Part shown: positions 1-11,418 of the stretch, in pieces
Position numbering within the stretch: the stretch's first letter is position 1
Layout of the letters: the number at the start of each line of letters is the position of its first letter
Origin: Acanthochlamys bracteata
Taxonomy: Eukaryota > Streptophyta > Magnoliopsida > Pandanales > Velloziaceae
Direction of reading: 5' to 3'
Assembly (NCBI GenBank): GCA_019914995.1
Contig: CM034129.1
Location: 5,655,725 to 5,719,724, forward strand
Length of the DNA stretch: 64,000 nt
Notes under the pieces: model-generated
Told to the model about the DNA's origin: nothing
Databases searched by the model: none
The model's input: only the letters and a program-made list of their open reading frames with translations
Position numbers and translations under genes: made by a program

Positions 1-26
1 TATAACATTTGCTGAGTTTGTTGCAG

Positions 27-332
27 ACATGGAGTCTATATAATGAGGGGAATGCTCTCCAGATCGTTGACGAATCAATGGACTGCATCCCTGCCAACGA
101 AATATTGAGATGCATTAAAGTGGGGCTTCTCTGTGTTCAAGAGCTCCCAGAAGACAGGCCGCTAATGTCTTCAGTAATTCTAATGCTTGGCAGTGCAAAT
201 GCATCGCTTCCAAATCCCAAACAACCTGGTTTTGCCGCAAAGAGAGGAGCCTCTGAAACAGAATCAACTTCAAGCAAAGTAGCATCAAGCGGCTTTGATG
301 CAATTACAGTGACCATTCTTGAAGGACGATGA
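27..332 (+). CDS. SRLK, last exon only (partial at left edge)
   Basis: This is the C-terminal exon of a G-type lectin S-receptor-like Ser/Thr kinase. An intron acceptor (ttgcag) ends at 26, and the reading frame opens with TWSLYNEG, equivalent to the exon-7 starts VWTLWNEG and AWTLWNEG of the SRLKs at 20693 and 36890. It encodes the last part of the kinase C-lobe: the GLLCVQE-PEDRP motif, where the arginine normally stabilises the fold, then MSSVILML, and an SRLK-type tail ending ITVTILEGR before TGA at 330-332. No disablement is visible. The remaining six exons must lie left of the window, so whether the gene is intact is unknown. Confidence 0.9.
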   Translation, partial: TWSLYNEGNALQIVDESMDCIPANEILRCIKVGLLCVQELPEDRPLMSSVILMLGSANASLPNPKQPGFAAKRGASETESTSSKVASSGFDAITVTILEGR

Positions 333-823
333 AATAATGCCTAATGTCAGGTTTCGTCGAACTTACAGCAGAGATCATTACAGAATTCTTCGTTTTATAG
401 CAGTATCTTACGAAAGTGAATTACTTCTGTACAAAGTCTTACATAGCAGAATAGCACAGTTCAATTTTTTGCCCGTCTTACTTTTACGAGAAACCATGTC
501 AAATGATAATTCACTTTTGATACAATTTGGGGGTGAGCAAGACAATGGGAGACGGATCAAGACCGAGGTAGAAATAAAGAATTTGTGTTGTGTATTCGAT
601 GCCTCTTCTAATACAATATACTTATTTTTAGGACATGTTTTGTTTTAAGTATTTATTTATTTTTATTTTTATTTTAAATAATACTTTATAAAATTTATTT
701 ATAAATTTATAAATTTTTAATTATAAAATTTTATTATTAATTAATTTTTAAAAATAAAATTCATTTTTTAAAAAATAAAATATTTTCATTTTAATTTTCT
801 TTTTCAAAATCTAACACTTAGTG
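333..823. other. 3' flank of the left SRLK, no gene
   Basis: Presumed 3'UTR and downstream flank of the preceding gene. From about 640 the sequence becomes almost pure A/T and resembles the AT-rich MITE-like repeats seen elsewhere in the window. An open frame at 319-648 shows no family resemblance and is probably chance. Confidence 0.5.
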
Positions 824-828
824 CTACT
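824..828. repeat. Target site duplication, left copy (CTACT)
   Basis: CTACT immediately precedes the TG of the left LTR and recurs exactly after the right LTR at 9405-9409, as expected for retroviral-type integration with a 5-bp stagger. Confidence 0.9.
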
Positions 829-2130
829 TGATGTAGATAAAATCAACTAAGAAATACTCAGTGATTCTATCATAGTTTATTCCGCAAGTGCACGGTTGTC
901 GTCTACCGTATAACAGATAACGAGTTTGTTCCACATAGATTGTTGTTAACTCTAATCCAAATTTTTAGTAACAAAAGTTGTGTTGTGAAAGCGAATCAAA
1001 AGTGTACGAGGGCTAAGAACGAAAAGTAACATGCGGATCGAGAAAACATGTATGCAAATAACTGGAGTTTTAGAATCCACCACTAATGCCTCTAATTTAA
1101 CCTTTAAATAAACATGATAATAGATTATGATGATTCTGAAGATCTTGTATCTAACACTTTGGTCCAGTTCTTAGATACGATTTCTAATTATGATTTTAAC
1201 TTTGGTCCAGTATAAAATCACCTGTCGCTAGTGATATTCTAACTCCTTATTTAGAAATTACTAACAACGCATTAGGTTTTGCGAAATCATAACTCATGTA
1301 GTTACATTTACTTTGATCCAGTAAATATTAATTACAGTTATTAATCCTGTAATTCGTATATTATGCTCCGATTGGTCCTCGCAAACACAATTAATATAAT
1401 AATTTAGATATCAAGCTCAATGCTAATCATGCATGCAAATTTAACATCTAAACATCCTTTCAAACAAGAATTAACAATTCACATAAAATCAACAATTCAT
1501 ACATCACATAATATTTAAGAAATAAATTAAATTTATTGGGGTTTCATTCTAACTCCAGTTTAGAGAATTTAGCTACTTATATTAATATTAGACATAATAA
1601 TATTGTATGAAAAATAAAATATGAGATAAAAGAAAAAAAAGCAAATCTGAAGAATTTTTCTTCTCTAATCTAATCTTCCTTCTGTCTCCCGTTCGGCTCT
1701 CTGTAGGTTTTTCGTCGGCTCTTCGTTCGCTCCTTGTTCCTTCGATGCTCTTCGTTGCTACTTCGATTCACCTCTTTTTATAGTAGAACTTCCTCCCATA
1801 AAATTAGGCAAAAGATATCTTCAGGATCTTCGGATTAGATTTGATATATATTTGTTGCTATATTTGATGCTATATTTAATGCTAGATTTGATTCTAAATT
1901 TTTTATTTAGATTTGATTGGTCAAATGCATAAATGAGGATCGCCGCTTGATATTTCCTTCCATGATTAGCTATTTTATTTTATTCCTTTAATAATTTGCT
2001 TCTTTATTCACCTATACTTCACAAAATAAAATAAAATAAATTAATTCATATTGTGAATAGAATTTTAATAAAAATCTAATATTTATTATAACAATAAGAT
2101 ATAATAAATATATTACATTACACATTATCA
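829..2130 (-). repeat. LTR (3' LTR of the minus-strand element)
   Basis: 1,302 bp, beginning TGATGTAG and ending CACATTATCA. It aligns without net length change to 8103-9404 (constant offset 7,274). A by-eye comparison gives roughly 65-70 substitutions, about 5%, many of them transitions. Because gag-pol is on the minus strand, this is the 3' LTR. Confidence 0.95.
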
Positions 2131-2145
2131 AATACCCCCAAACTT
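2131..2145 (-). other. Candidate polypurine tract
   Basis: On the minus strand the bases next to the 3' LTR read AAGTTTGGGGGTATT, a purine-rich run at the place where plus-strand priming is expected. A second G-run lies further in at 3057-3062, within a GAGGACAATG...GGGGGG context that I recall as common downstream of integrase in related plant elements. Confidence 0.6.
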
Positions 2146-3390
2146 AATTTTTTGCTAGTTCTCGAGCAAAATGATAAGAAAGTTATATATATATCATTCT
2201 CCACAACTTATTCTCATAATTTTCAATTTCTTCGTATAGCTTGATCAACCAAAATCTTTAAAGAATAATGTAAACATAATAAACAAATTAACATCACTTA
2301 CAAACTTCCTTAATTGCACTATATAGTAATCAAATTAACTCAACATCGCATTCCAAAACATATGCAACATACTAGAAGGAACTTTAGAATTCAATGTCCA
2401 TAAATATGTTTAGAAATCATCTCCCCACTACACATACAATTTTTAGAGATTCATCAAATTATTTTAAATATTGTAATGTATGAATTCAAACTTAGGAAGT
2501 CGTCAAAATACAAAGTAACCAAGAGCACATTTAACTTCAAGAAGAACAAGGTATACTCAAGCATTGGCCCAATTTTGCGGCTCTTTTATTTATTTAATTG
2601 CTCTTTCTTTACCATTGTATTTTACAATGTATACTCGAGCTTTTTTTTTTTTTTAATGCTCTTTCTTTACCCTTATGCTTTCCAAAGACTCTTTATAACT
2701 CTGTATCTCAATTATCCCTAAGAATTGAAAACAAAACAAGACAACAAAAAAATACTAAGATCAACTCTCAGCCTCGCATTGTATGGTGATAGATGTCATC
2801 ACTCGTTATAGACTATGAAATCAAAATCCTCTATAAAATGTATTCAATTGCATTGTCTAGAATGACAAGATTTTATCAAATCAATTATATATAGTACTAT
2901 ATCAAGAAGAACATAGGCTTAGTTAATAAGAATACTATACGAACAAACTCAATAACAATTTTAGTTTCAAAAACAATACTAGAAAGAGAGTTCAAACTCA
3001 TTATTGAAAAATGGATGATAGACTATCAATCGATGTTTATGCATAATTTTCTATCTCCCCCCAAGCTTGAATTCGACATTGTCCTCAATGATGAAAGATA
3101 AAAATGAACAATGTATAAAGCAAAGGGATATAAAAATTGAGGTGTCGGAAAACTCTCCTGATTTTTAAATGGCCTAAATCTTTAATTAACTTCTCTATTA
3201 ACTGCATCACAGTAACAAATCTTTGCATTATAGTGAATCTTCTTTCTGTCCGAATCCTTCAAAAATAATAAATATATCAAATCAAACAAAAATAAAATCC
3301 TACAAAATTCAATTGCTACTAGAGATAAAGGCATTGGGTTACCTCCCAATAATCGTTAAATTTAACGTCTTCAGCTAGACAAGAAGTTTG
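2146..3390 (-). other. Retroelement region between integrase and 3' LTR, non-coding
   Basis: About 1.2 kb of AT-rich sequence after the integrase stop. Some Athila elements carry an env-like frame here; I see no convincing open frame on the minus strand. The short plus-strand frames at 2476-2789 have no recognisable motif. Confidence 0.5.
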
Positions 3391-4868
3391 TCAAGTAGGA
3401 TCGCGCAGTTGGAGGGTTGGTTCAGTTTGGATTGCGAGGGTGGCCTCCAAGTATGGCTTCAAATGCCCATTGACCTTAAATTGTGCTGCAGATTTGAGAT
3501 CCTTGATTTCTATAGCTCCATGTGGAAAGATTTCAATTATCTCATATAGTCCATGCCATTTTGACTTCAGTTTTCCTGGAAAGAGTTTCAACCGTGAGTT
3601 AAACAATAAAACTTTCATACCTGGAGTAAACTCTTTCCGCTGAATTGACTTGTCATTATAGGACTTTTTGCGTTCATTATAAATCATTACATTCTCATAA
3701 GCTTCGTTGCGAATTTATTCCAATTTATTGAGTTGCAACTTTCTTTAATTCTCTGCATCCTTCATGTCAAAATTTAGTTTCTTTATAGCCCAATATGCAT
3801 TATGTTCAAGTTCCATAGGTAAATGACATGCTTTTCCAAATACAATACGATATGGACTCATCCCTATAAGTGTTTTATATACTGTCCTGTAAGCCCATAA
3901 AGCATCATTAAGTTTTATTGTCCAATCCTTTCTTGTGGTGTTCAAAGTTTTCTCCAAAATATTTTTGATTTCCCTATTGCTAATTTCTACTTGTCCTGAG
4001 GTTTGAAGGTGATATGGAGTGGCTGCCTTATGAGTTATGCCATATTTTCTTAACAAAGCATCAAAAGGTTTATTACAAAAATGTTTACCACCATCACTAA
4101 TGATTGCTCTAGGGGTTCCAAATCTAGTGAAAATCATATTCTTAAAAAATTTGAGGACAATCTTATGATCATTAGCTTTTGTAGCTTGAGCCTCTACCCA
4201 CTTAGATGCATAATCAACAGCAACAAGAATATAAGAATACCCAAAAAAGTAAGGGAATGGACCCATGAAGTCTATACCCAAACATCAAAGAGTTTTACAA
4301 CCAAAATATTAGTCAACGGCATCATGTTTCTCCTGCTGATATTTCCTATTCTTTGGCATCTGTCACATTTAGAACAAAAGTTAAATGCATCTTTAAATAA
4401 AGTGGGCCAAAAGAAACCTGATTGAGGACTTTATGGGTTGTTTTTTTAGCACCAAAATGACCTCCACATGCTAACTCATGGCTATGCCTTAGAATGCTTT
4501 CTTGTTCATCCTCAGAAACGCATCTTCTAAAAATTTGGTCCAGACAATATTTAAACAAATAGGGATCATCCCAATAATAGTGCTTTACCATAGACAGAAA
4601 TCTCTTCTTTTCCTGAAAAGATAAATTATTTCTCAATACACCACTAGCAAGATAATTCACAAAATCAGCATACCAAGGTTCTTTATAAGTAATGGAAAGA
4701 AGTTGTTCATCTGGAAAAGAATCCTTTAGAGGCATGTCATCTCCTTCTCTTTGATTTTCAATCACGATACGAGAAAGATGGTCTACTACGACATTCTCGC
4801 TTCCTTTCTTATCTTTAATCTCCAAGTCAAATTCTTGTAGCAATAAGATCCATCGAATCAACCTCAAT
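3391..4868 (-). pseudogene. Integrase region of the retroelement (broken)
   Basis: Reading leftwards, this holds a linker resuming at [12 protein letters not shown], the residual end of the RT/RNase H module. It is followed by an integrase zinc-finger region with the histidine pair [12 protein letters not shown], then the catalytic core with the three acidic positions visible in [18 protein letters not shown] and [10 protein letters not shown], then a C-terminal [18 protein letters not shown] segment. The core encodes the enzyme that inserts element cDNA into the host genome. It cannot be made as one protein: single-base frameshifts lie near 4360 and 4280, and in-frame TAA codons lie at 3745-3747 and 3715-3717. 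No chromodomain follows. Confidence 0.9.
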
Positions 4869-5759
4869 GATTCTTTCTACCATATCAGAGAATATAGCCA
4901 TCATACATCTTTGAAATGTTGCTGGAGCATTGCACAAACCAAAAGGCATCCTCCTATAGGCGAAAGTACCAAATGGACAAGTGAAAGTTGTCTTCTCTTG
5001 GTCTTCCGGAGCAATTGGAATTTGATTATAACATGAAAAACCATCAAGAAAATAATAATGTGAGTGTCCAGCTAAACGTTTAAGCATTTGATCAATAAAA
5101 GGTAAAGAAAAATGATCTTTTCTTGTTGCAGAATTCAACTTCCTATAATCAATACAAACACGACATCCCGTAGTTGTTCTTGTAGGGATCAATTCATTAT
5201 TCTCATTTTTAACTACTATTATCCCAAATTTCTTATGTACTACTTGTACAGGACTAACCCATCTACTATCAGAGATTGGATAGATTACTCCTACATCAAG
5301 CAGTTTTAAAATTTCAGCTCTAACGATCTCTTTCATATTAGGATTTAATCTCCTTTGACTTACACGAGTAGGTTTGGCATCATCCTCCATTAAAATTCTA
5401 TGCATACATATCACAGGACTAATACCTTTTATGTCAGCTATTGTCCAACCTATTGCTGTCCTATGCTCTTTTAGGATATTAATGAGACTCTCCTCTTCTT
5501 TAACTGTAAGATCTGAAGATATAATAATTAGGAGGATTTCATTATCACATAAGAATGCATATTTAAGATGTTCAGGTAATGGTTTGAGTTCTAACTTAGG
5601 AGGGACTACAGTAGATGGCTCTATTCTTGTTTTATTCATCTCTAAAAGTTTAAATGAAACTTTATAACTAGATTGAATTGGTTTAAATACATTTAGGGCA
5701 GCGAGCATATCATTAGATTTATCACTCTCTCCAACATCTAAAGTTAACGCTGCTTCCAA
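4869..5759 (-). pseudogene. Reverse transcriptase N-half, active site deleted
   Basis: The palm and finger part of a Ty3-type reverse transcriptase is clear: CRVCIDYRKLNSAT, then HFSLPFIDQMLKRLAG, FLDGFSCYNQIPI and RRMPFGLCNAPATFQRCM. The sequence then runs from MVERIIEV straight into the very end of the RNase H/linker region near 4868. The catalytic YxDD box, the connection and essentially all of RNase H are missing, and the downstream frame is shifted. The protein could not copy RNA. The upstream part joins the protease region through a frameshift near 5775. Confidence 0.9.
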
Positions 5760-6425
5760 ATCATCCTTGTATTTTCCTGTAAAACAACAGAATCGATTAG
5801 TGGATCTAATAAATCAACAGAAAAGCAAGAATCTGAAGAAATAGAAGGATGTTTTAAAGCATCAAACACTTTGAATTTAACGATTTCACCCAATACTGTC
5901 ATTGTGAGGGTGCCTTTTTTCACGTTAATATATGTGTCTGCAGTAGCCATAAACGGACGAAGAAGAATCGGGATCTCACGACACTTCTCTCAATGTCTAA
6001 ACAATAAAATATGCAGGAAGAATTAATTTGTCAACTTGAACTAAAACATCCTCTATAATACCTGTGCGATGCCGTATGGAATGGTCAGCAAGCTCGAGAC
6101 GTGCAGTAGTCTTTTTTATACCTTCCAAATCTAACTCTTTGTAGATAGAAAATAGCATCAAGTTGATGCTTGCTCCTAGGTCCAACATAGCACGTTCAAG
6201 TCCCTTAGCACCAATAGTGATAGAAATATCAAAACTATCTGGATCATCAAGCTTAGGTGGAAGCTCGCTTTTTAACACTGCACTTACATTCTTGTTCAAC
6301 CTGACTCCTTCGTTTGGTGTAAATTTTAGTTTGTGAGCTTTCAAATTTGTAATGAATTTTTCATATGCTGGAATCTGTTCAATCACATCAAGCAAAGGAA
6401 GGTTAATATGCACTTTACTTAACAT
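5744..6425 (-). pseudogene. Retroelement protease region (broken)
   Basis: A retropepsin-like aspartic protease is indicated by AMLDLGASINLM, the D-[LT]-G-[AS] active-site loop, in the frame at 5997-6425, followed by VLVQVDKLILPAYFIV. The 3' continuation at 5744-5950 is in another frame, so a frameshift lies between about 5950 and 5997; a further one near 5775 separates it from RT. The region would normally be part of a Gag-Pol polyprotein. Confidence 0.8.
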
Positions 6426-6452
6426 ATCATAAATATCTTGAAATTGCTTATT

Positions 6453-7970
6453 CTATTTATTTTGCTTTAGACGGCCCGGAAATGGTATAGGAGGTGTATA
6501 ACGATCAACCGCCTTATGCAATCCAGAAAGATGATGAACAGATTCCTTTCCGTAGTGTTGACCACTCTCGGATGGCAATGATTCCGATATTTTTTCTCTT
6601 AATCCAAATCTATCCAGCTCTTGTTTTTCATCACCTGCAACTACACTTTCATCAGAAACATCATCTTTATCGTCATTATTAATAAGCTTACCTGATCTTA
6701 ATTGAATGGCTTTTGCTTGTTCATTATTTCGTAGATTGATGTTAGGTTGACTAGGAAACTTACCATGCTCTTTTTGGCTCAAAGCTTGCGCAATTTGACC
6801 TACCTGAGCTTCAAGTTTTTGTTGACTAATTGCTAGCTGTCTTACTAAATCCTCCAATGAAGTCGATGGCTTTGGTTGAGGTAGAGGTTGGTGTTGTTGA
6901 TTGCTCCACGAGAAGTTGGGATGATTCCTCCATCCAGGATTGTAAGTGTTTGAATATGGATCATGTTTAGGATGTCGGTTATACGAACTTATCATATTTG
7001 CTTGTTCTTGTACAAACTCAGGAAAATCTACTCCCTGTGGATAATGGACAGTAGAATGACTAGATAAATAACAAATGCTACATACCTCTTGTGTTGAAAG
7101 TTTTTCGTTCATAGCCAGCAAAGCATCCAATTTGTTATTAATAGCATTCACCTGCACTTTAGAAGCATAATCGTTATTACCATTCACCTCATAAATTCCA
7201 GTTCGTCTTTCTCGTGTATCTATATGTTGCGTCTCAAGAGCTAGATTTTCGAATAGCGTTTGACATTCAGCTGGTGTCTTATTCCGAATATATCCACCTG
7301 TATAATTATTCACTACAACCTTGCTAGAAACGTTTAGTGCCTTATAAAATATACGCATCAAAACCAAAATAGGCAAATCATGTTGGGGACATTGAATTAA
7401 CAAGTTATTAAATCGTTCCCATGCCTCAGAAAATGACTCATCAGATTGTTGAGTAAATTGTATGATTTTATCTCTTAATGTATCAGTTTTCTGAGTTGAA
7501 AAGAATTTCTCTAAAAACCTCTTTTGAATTTCAGTCCAAGTAGTAAGTGAACCAGATCTAAGTGATTGTAACCATACCTTTGCTCTATCTTTTAAAGTGT
7601 AAGGAAAGATTTTCATTTGAAGGTGTTCCTCAGTAACCCGATCTGTCAAAGGCATGTTAGAAACTATATTGAAAATTTCTCGAATATAAGCTAAATGATC
7701 CTCATTGTTCAAACCATGAAAAGAAGGCATTATATTAAAATGAATAGTTTTTAACTCATAATTTCTAACAGCATCAGGGAGAACTATACTAGATGGAGAT
7801 ACAAGAATTGTAGGAATGTCAAGATCTCCCATTGTTTCATTCGGTGCAACAGCCATCTATTCAATTCTAATATTCAAATGATTTCTACGCTCACGTCTAA
7901 TTCTCCTAACCTCTCTCTCAAGTTCAGGATCAAATTCAAGTGAAGATTGACTATGAGAGCGAGTGATCAT
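6453..7970 (-). pseudogene. Retroelement gag (two in-frame stops)
   Basis: A plant Ty3/gypsy Gag. The most likely original start is the ATG at 7968-7970, opening MITRSHSQSSLEFDPELE. That frame meets TAG at 7857-7859 and resumes at once with ATG at 7854-7856 for 467 codons. Retrotransposon-Gag motifs include FHGLNNEDHLAYIREI, KIFPYTLKDRAKVWLQSL, TTWTEIQKRFLEKFF and ESFSEAWERFNNLLIQCP. A CxxC-type segment (CSICYLSSHSTVHYP) may be a degenerate zinc knuckle. The frame ends at TAG 6453-6455, beyond which the protease frame continues in phase, so this second stop also looks like a mutation. Confidence 0.9.
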
Positions 7971-8078
7971 GCAATAGTATAACTATAATAAAAAACAAAC
8001 TAAAATGCTCTAAGCTAAATGCAAAACAAATTCAAAATATCAATGAAGCTAGATTGAATCAAAGTCAAAACAAAACAA

Positions 8079-8096
8079 TCCCCGGCAACGGCGCCA
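8079..8096 (-). other. Primer binding site, tRNA-Asp type
   Basis: On the minus strand, 6 bases downstream of the 5' LTR, the sequence reads TGGCGCCGTTGCCGGGGA. This is complementary to the 3' end of plant tRNA-Asp including the CCA tail, as I recall it, and fits the start of minus-strand DNA synthesis. Confidence 0.85.
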
Positions 8097-8102
8097 AAAA
8101 CT

Positions 8103-9404
8103 TGATGTAGATAAAACCAACTAAGAAAAACTCAGTAATTCTATTCTAGTTTATCCCGCAAGTGCACGGTTGTCGTCTACCGTATAACAGATAACGAGTT
8201 TGTTCCACAGAGATTATTGTTAACTCTAATCCAAATTTTTAGTAACAAAAGTTGTGTTGTGAAAGCGAATCAAAAATGTACGAGGGCTAAGAACGAAAAG
8301 TAACGTGCGGATCGAGAAAATAGGTATGCAAACAACTGAAGTTTTAGAATCCACCACTAATGCCTCTAATTTAATTTTTAAATAAATATGATAATAGATT
8401 ATGATAATTGTGAAGATATTGTATCTAACACCTTGGTCCAGTTCTTAGATACGATTTCTAATTATGATTTTAACTTTGGTCCAGTATAAAATCACTTATC
8501 GATAGTGATATTCTTACTCCTTTTTTAGAAATTACTAACAATGCATTAGGTTCTGCGAAATCATAAATCATGTAGTTACATTCACTTTGGTCCAATAAAT
8601 ATTAACTACAGTTATTAATCCTGTAATTCATATATTATGCTCCGATTGGTCCTCGCAAACACAATTAATATAATAATTTAGATATCAAACTCAATGCTAA
8701 TCATGCATGCAAATTTAACATCTAAACATCCTTTCAAACAAGAATTAACAACTCACATAAAATCAACAATCCACACATCACATAATATTTAAGAAATAAA
8801 TTAAATTTATTAGGATTTCATCCTAACTCCAGTTTAGAGAATTTAGCCACTCATATTAATATTAGACACAATAATATTGTATAAAAAATAAAACATGAGA
8901 TAAAAGAGAAGAAAGCAAATCTGAAGAATTTTTCTTCTCTAATCTGATCTTCCTTCTGTCTCCCGTTCGGCTCTCTCTAGATTTTCCGTCGGCTCTTCGT
9001 TCCCTCCTTGTTCCTTCGATGCTCTTCGTTGCTCCTTCGATTCACCTCTTTTTATAGTAGAACTTCCTCCTATAAAATTAGGCAAAAGATATCTTCAGGA
9101 TCTTCGGATTAGATTTGATATAGATTTGTTGCTATATTTGATGCTATATTTAATGCTAGATTTGATTCTAAATTTTTTATTTAGATTTGATTGGTCAAAT
9201 GCATAAATGAGAATCGCCGCTTGATATTTCCTTCCATAATTAGCTATTTTATTTTATTTCTTTAATAATTTGCTTCTTTATTCACCTATACTTCACAAAA
9301 TAAAATAAAATAAAATAATTCATATTGTGAATAGAATTTTAATAAAAATCTAATATTTATTATAATAAAAAAATATAATAAATATATCACATTACACATT
9401 ATCA
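8103..9404 (-). repeat. LTR (5' LTR of the minus-strand element)
   Basis: 1,302-bp partner of 829-2130. It starts TGATGTAG and ends CACATTATCA, followed by the target duplication CTACT. It carries the element's promoter on the minus strand; no TATA box is assigned with confidence because the LTR is AT-rich throughout. Confidence 0.95.
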
Positions 9405-9409
9405 CTACT
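9405..9409. repeat. Target site duplication, right copy (CTACT)
   Basis: Exact match to 824-828, directly after the terminal CA of the right LTR. Confidence 0.9.
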
Positions 9410-9639
9410 AAAACTTCTGCAATAGTCATAACAAACTACAATAACATTCTGTCTTATTGAAGCACAACTCCTTTCTTGAGTGGACTTTTAGACTCGGCAA
9501 CCCGGGCAATACATGCACGTAGCTCTCTTCTTCGGCACCCTTCCTGAACGAGTGCTGATGTCGCTATCTTGAGCCGCAGTCCTATCAACTTCAGAAAATC
9601 TCAAAGTAGCTCATCAGGTTAATTTCAGTCTTGAGTTAA

Positions 9640-9815
9640 GCTCAGAACTGGCTCCAAGCAGTTATCGACCCCAGCAAGCACTCGCACTGTTACATCATTT
9701 ACCTTATCTGCTTTGAGAATTGGTTCAGAGGAGTTGATCCAGGCATGTTGAGACATAATTGGCATATGAAGGGTTTTCTTGAACACATATGACGCCGATA
9801 TTTGAGTGGCGGAAA
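9640..9815 (-). pseudogene. SRLK last-exon remnant
   Basis: Minus-strand fragments of an SRLK C-terminus, split over two frames. One frame reads IGVICVQENP, matching the kinase C-lobe motif IGLLCVQENP. The next carries MPIMSQHAW and KVNDVTVRVLAG, comparable to the tail [13 protein letters not shown] of the intact gene at 36890-37195. There is no usable exon. It lies just outside the gypsy element and probably belongs to the same dead copy as the B-lectin remnant at 10.3-10.8 kb. Confidence 0.55.
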
Positions 9816-9829
9816 GGAAATGATTGATT

Positions 9830-10240
9830 GAATTCATTCAAGAAGCCATTGTCTTCCCTCCTCATATTTCCCTCCCGCAAATTTCTACGTTTTATAAACT
9901 TGCAACAGAAATTTGAAGGATCTGAGAAATTACCCTTTCTCTGTATACTACTTACATATCCAAGAAATTGTCATTTTTCTGTTTCTCCTCCCAGTTACTC
10001 ATCTGATTTTATGCAGAAATAATTGACAAAGAGAGATTGCTGAAATTTCATTTTCATATATGTCTAGTGAAATCTTTCCAGCATTAAGAAGATAAACTAA
10101 TTAGTAACGAAGTTATCTTATTTTGAAACATAACACTAACATTTCAAGTCGTCACCCAGAAAAGTAACTAGACCAATATTTCTACAAAAACAAGAAATAG
10201 TTTTTGGAGAATCTACAGTAGTTCTTCAGAACTGGCCCAA
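9830..10240. other. Spacer between SRLK remnants
   Basis: No recognisable coding sequence; presumably decayed intron or flank of the surrounding SRLK remnants. Confidence 0.4.
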
Positions 10241-10830
10241 GATGCTATCTTCCAGGTGTTCTTGAACACACAAGGGACCGATATTTATGCGTCTCATGAA
10301 TACCACAGAAACCCAGACCGTGGTTGGCCATTTCAGGTTTGAACCGGACCAGAAAAACATTAGCAGATCACAATTGACGTCCATGGCCAATATGTAGAGA
10401 CCTGGGCTGGGTCGTCAGAGCTGGTCCATGGCAACAAGTTCCATGTCCGGTCGGTCTGAAGGTTGTGCCCCAGCTTCATTCCTGGGAAAATCATTTGATC
10501 AGGTAATCGAAACTCTGCCATGCAAATGCAAATACATCACTGCTGCTACGGCTGCCCCTGTCTAGCACCATAAATTACCCGTGTTGAGCAGCCGAGCAAC
10601 CAGACTTGTAATCCTACCATCAGTGATGCTGACCAGTTGACAGGAGCATTGTTGTTGGCGGTGATTGCAAGAATTCCGTTAGCACACACAGAGTTGCAAG
10701 TAGAGTCAAATATATGGGTGCGATTTGCAACCCACACAATGCTTTTCCTTGAGAAGTTTGAATAAGACAATCCAAGTTACGATACTTCAAGGAGCGAGGG
10801 CTGATGCTGTCTATCACCATCGGTGGCACA
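10241..10830 (-). pseudogene. SRLK B-lectin and kinase-tail remnants, rearranged
   Basis: Read on the minus strand. Near 10830-10590, SPRSLKYRNLDCLIQTSQGK and then SIVWVANRTH, NGILAITANNNAPVNWSAS correspond to the mannose-binding B-lectin domain. RLLNTGNL, FAWQSFDYP and FPGMKLG (10600-10450) continue it with stops and frameshifts. Near 10305-10241, MRRINIGPLCVQEHLEDS is a kinase C-lobe motif normally encoded in the last exon, about 3 kb further downstream in an intact gene. TM and kinase N-lobe sequence are absent, so the copy has suffered a large deletion or rearrangement. Confidence 0.75.
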
Positions 10831-11373
10831 GGACACCTTATTACGCACCTGCCTCTCTCAGACAGCTAAGTTCTAGTTTCAGCCAACGGCAATTTCTGTA
10901 GCCTTCTTTACCCCATCCAACTCCAGCCAGCGCCATGTTGGAATATTGCACAATAACATTTGTATGGCAAACTATAGTTTTCTCATCAACCGGGATGACA
11001 CCCTGACTTTTCAGGTGCCAGCGGCTGCAACCCTCCATTTCAGAGTACGAAGCCTAGTCACTACCACACACCTAGCAACTATAGTCTTGATAACAAATCT
11101 TTTCGCTTTTTGAAGGGTCTAGTCTAAAGAAGACCTTCAGATCAGATTCTCATTGGTTGGTTAAGCTACTTCCGATGATTATAGATCGGTTTTTACAGCA
11201 TTTGTTATAAGCACAGGTTGTCAGTAGAAATAACTTCTTATCTACCTTAAAAAAGGGTGAGTGAATTCTAATGTTGTCTCCGTGACTGAGGTCATATAAG
11301 AGATGTTTGGCATTACTTATGCCAACTTATCCGATCTCCTTTGAATTCTTAGTTTCTCAATAACTCTTCTACA

Positions 11374-11418
<45 letters not shown>

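Larger units (their letters stand above)
829..9404 (-). mobile_element. Ty3/gypsy LTR retrotransposon (Athila/Tat-like), defective
   Basis: A complete LTR-to-LTR element of 8,576 bp, transcribed on the minus strand. The two LTRs (829-2130 and 8103-9404) have the same length, start TG and end CA, and are flanked by the same 5-bp target duplication CTACT (824-828 and 9405-9409). The domain order on the minus strand is gag, protease, reverse transcriptase, integrase, the Ty3/gypsy order. No chromodomain is seen after integrase. The tRNA-Asp-type primer site and the gag/integrase style suggest the non-chromovirus Athila/Tat branch; the lineage is inferred. Coding capacity is destroyed by several stops, frameshifts and one large internal deletion. 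It sits in the 3' flank of one SRLK and next to SRLK remnants. Confidence 0.95.

Noticed and set aside
319-648. 109-codon plus-strand frame after the first SRLK exon
   Set aside because: It overlaps the SRLK stop region and has no motif or homology signal; it is likely 3' flank.
2476-2789. Plus-strand frames inside the gypsy element
   Set aside because: They lie antisense in the non-coding part between integrase and LTR, with low-complexity F/Y/L-rich translations.
3440-5667. Plus-strand frames across 3.4-5.7 kb
   Set aside because: These are antisense shadows of the integrase and RT coding sequence.
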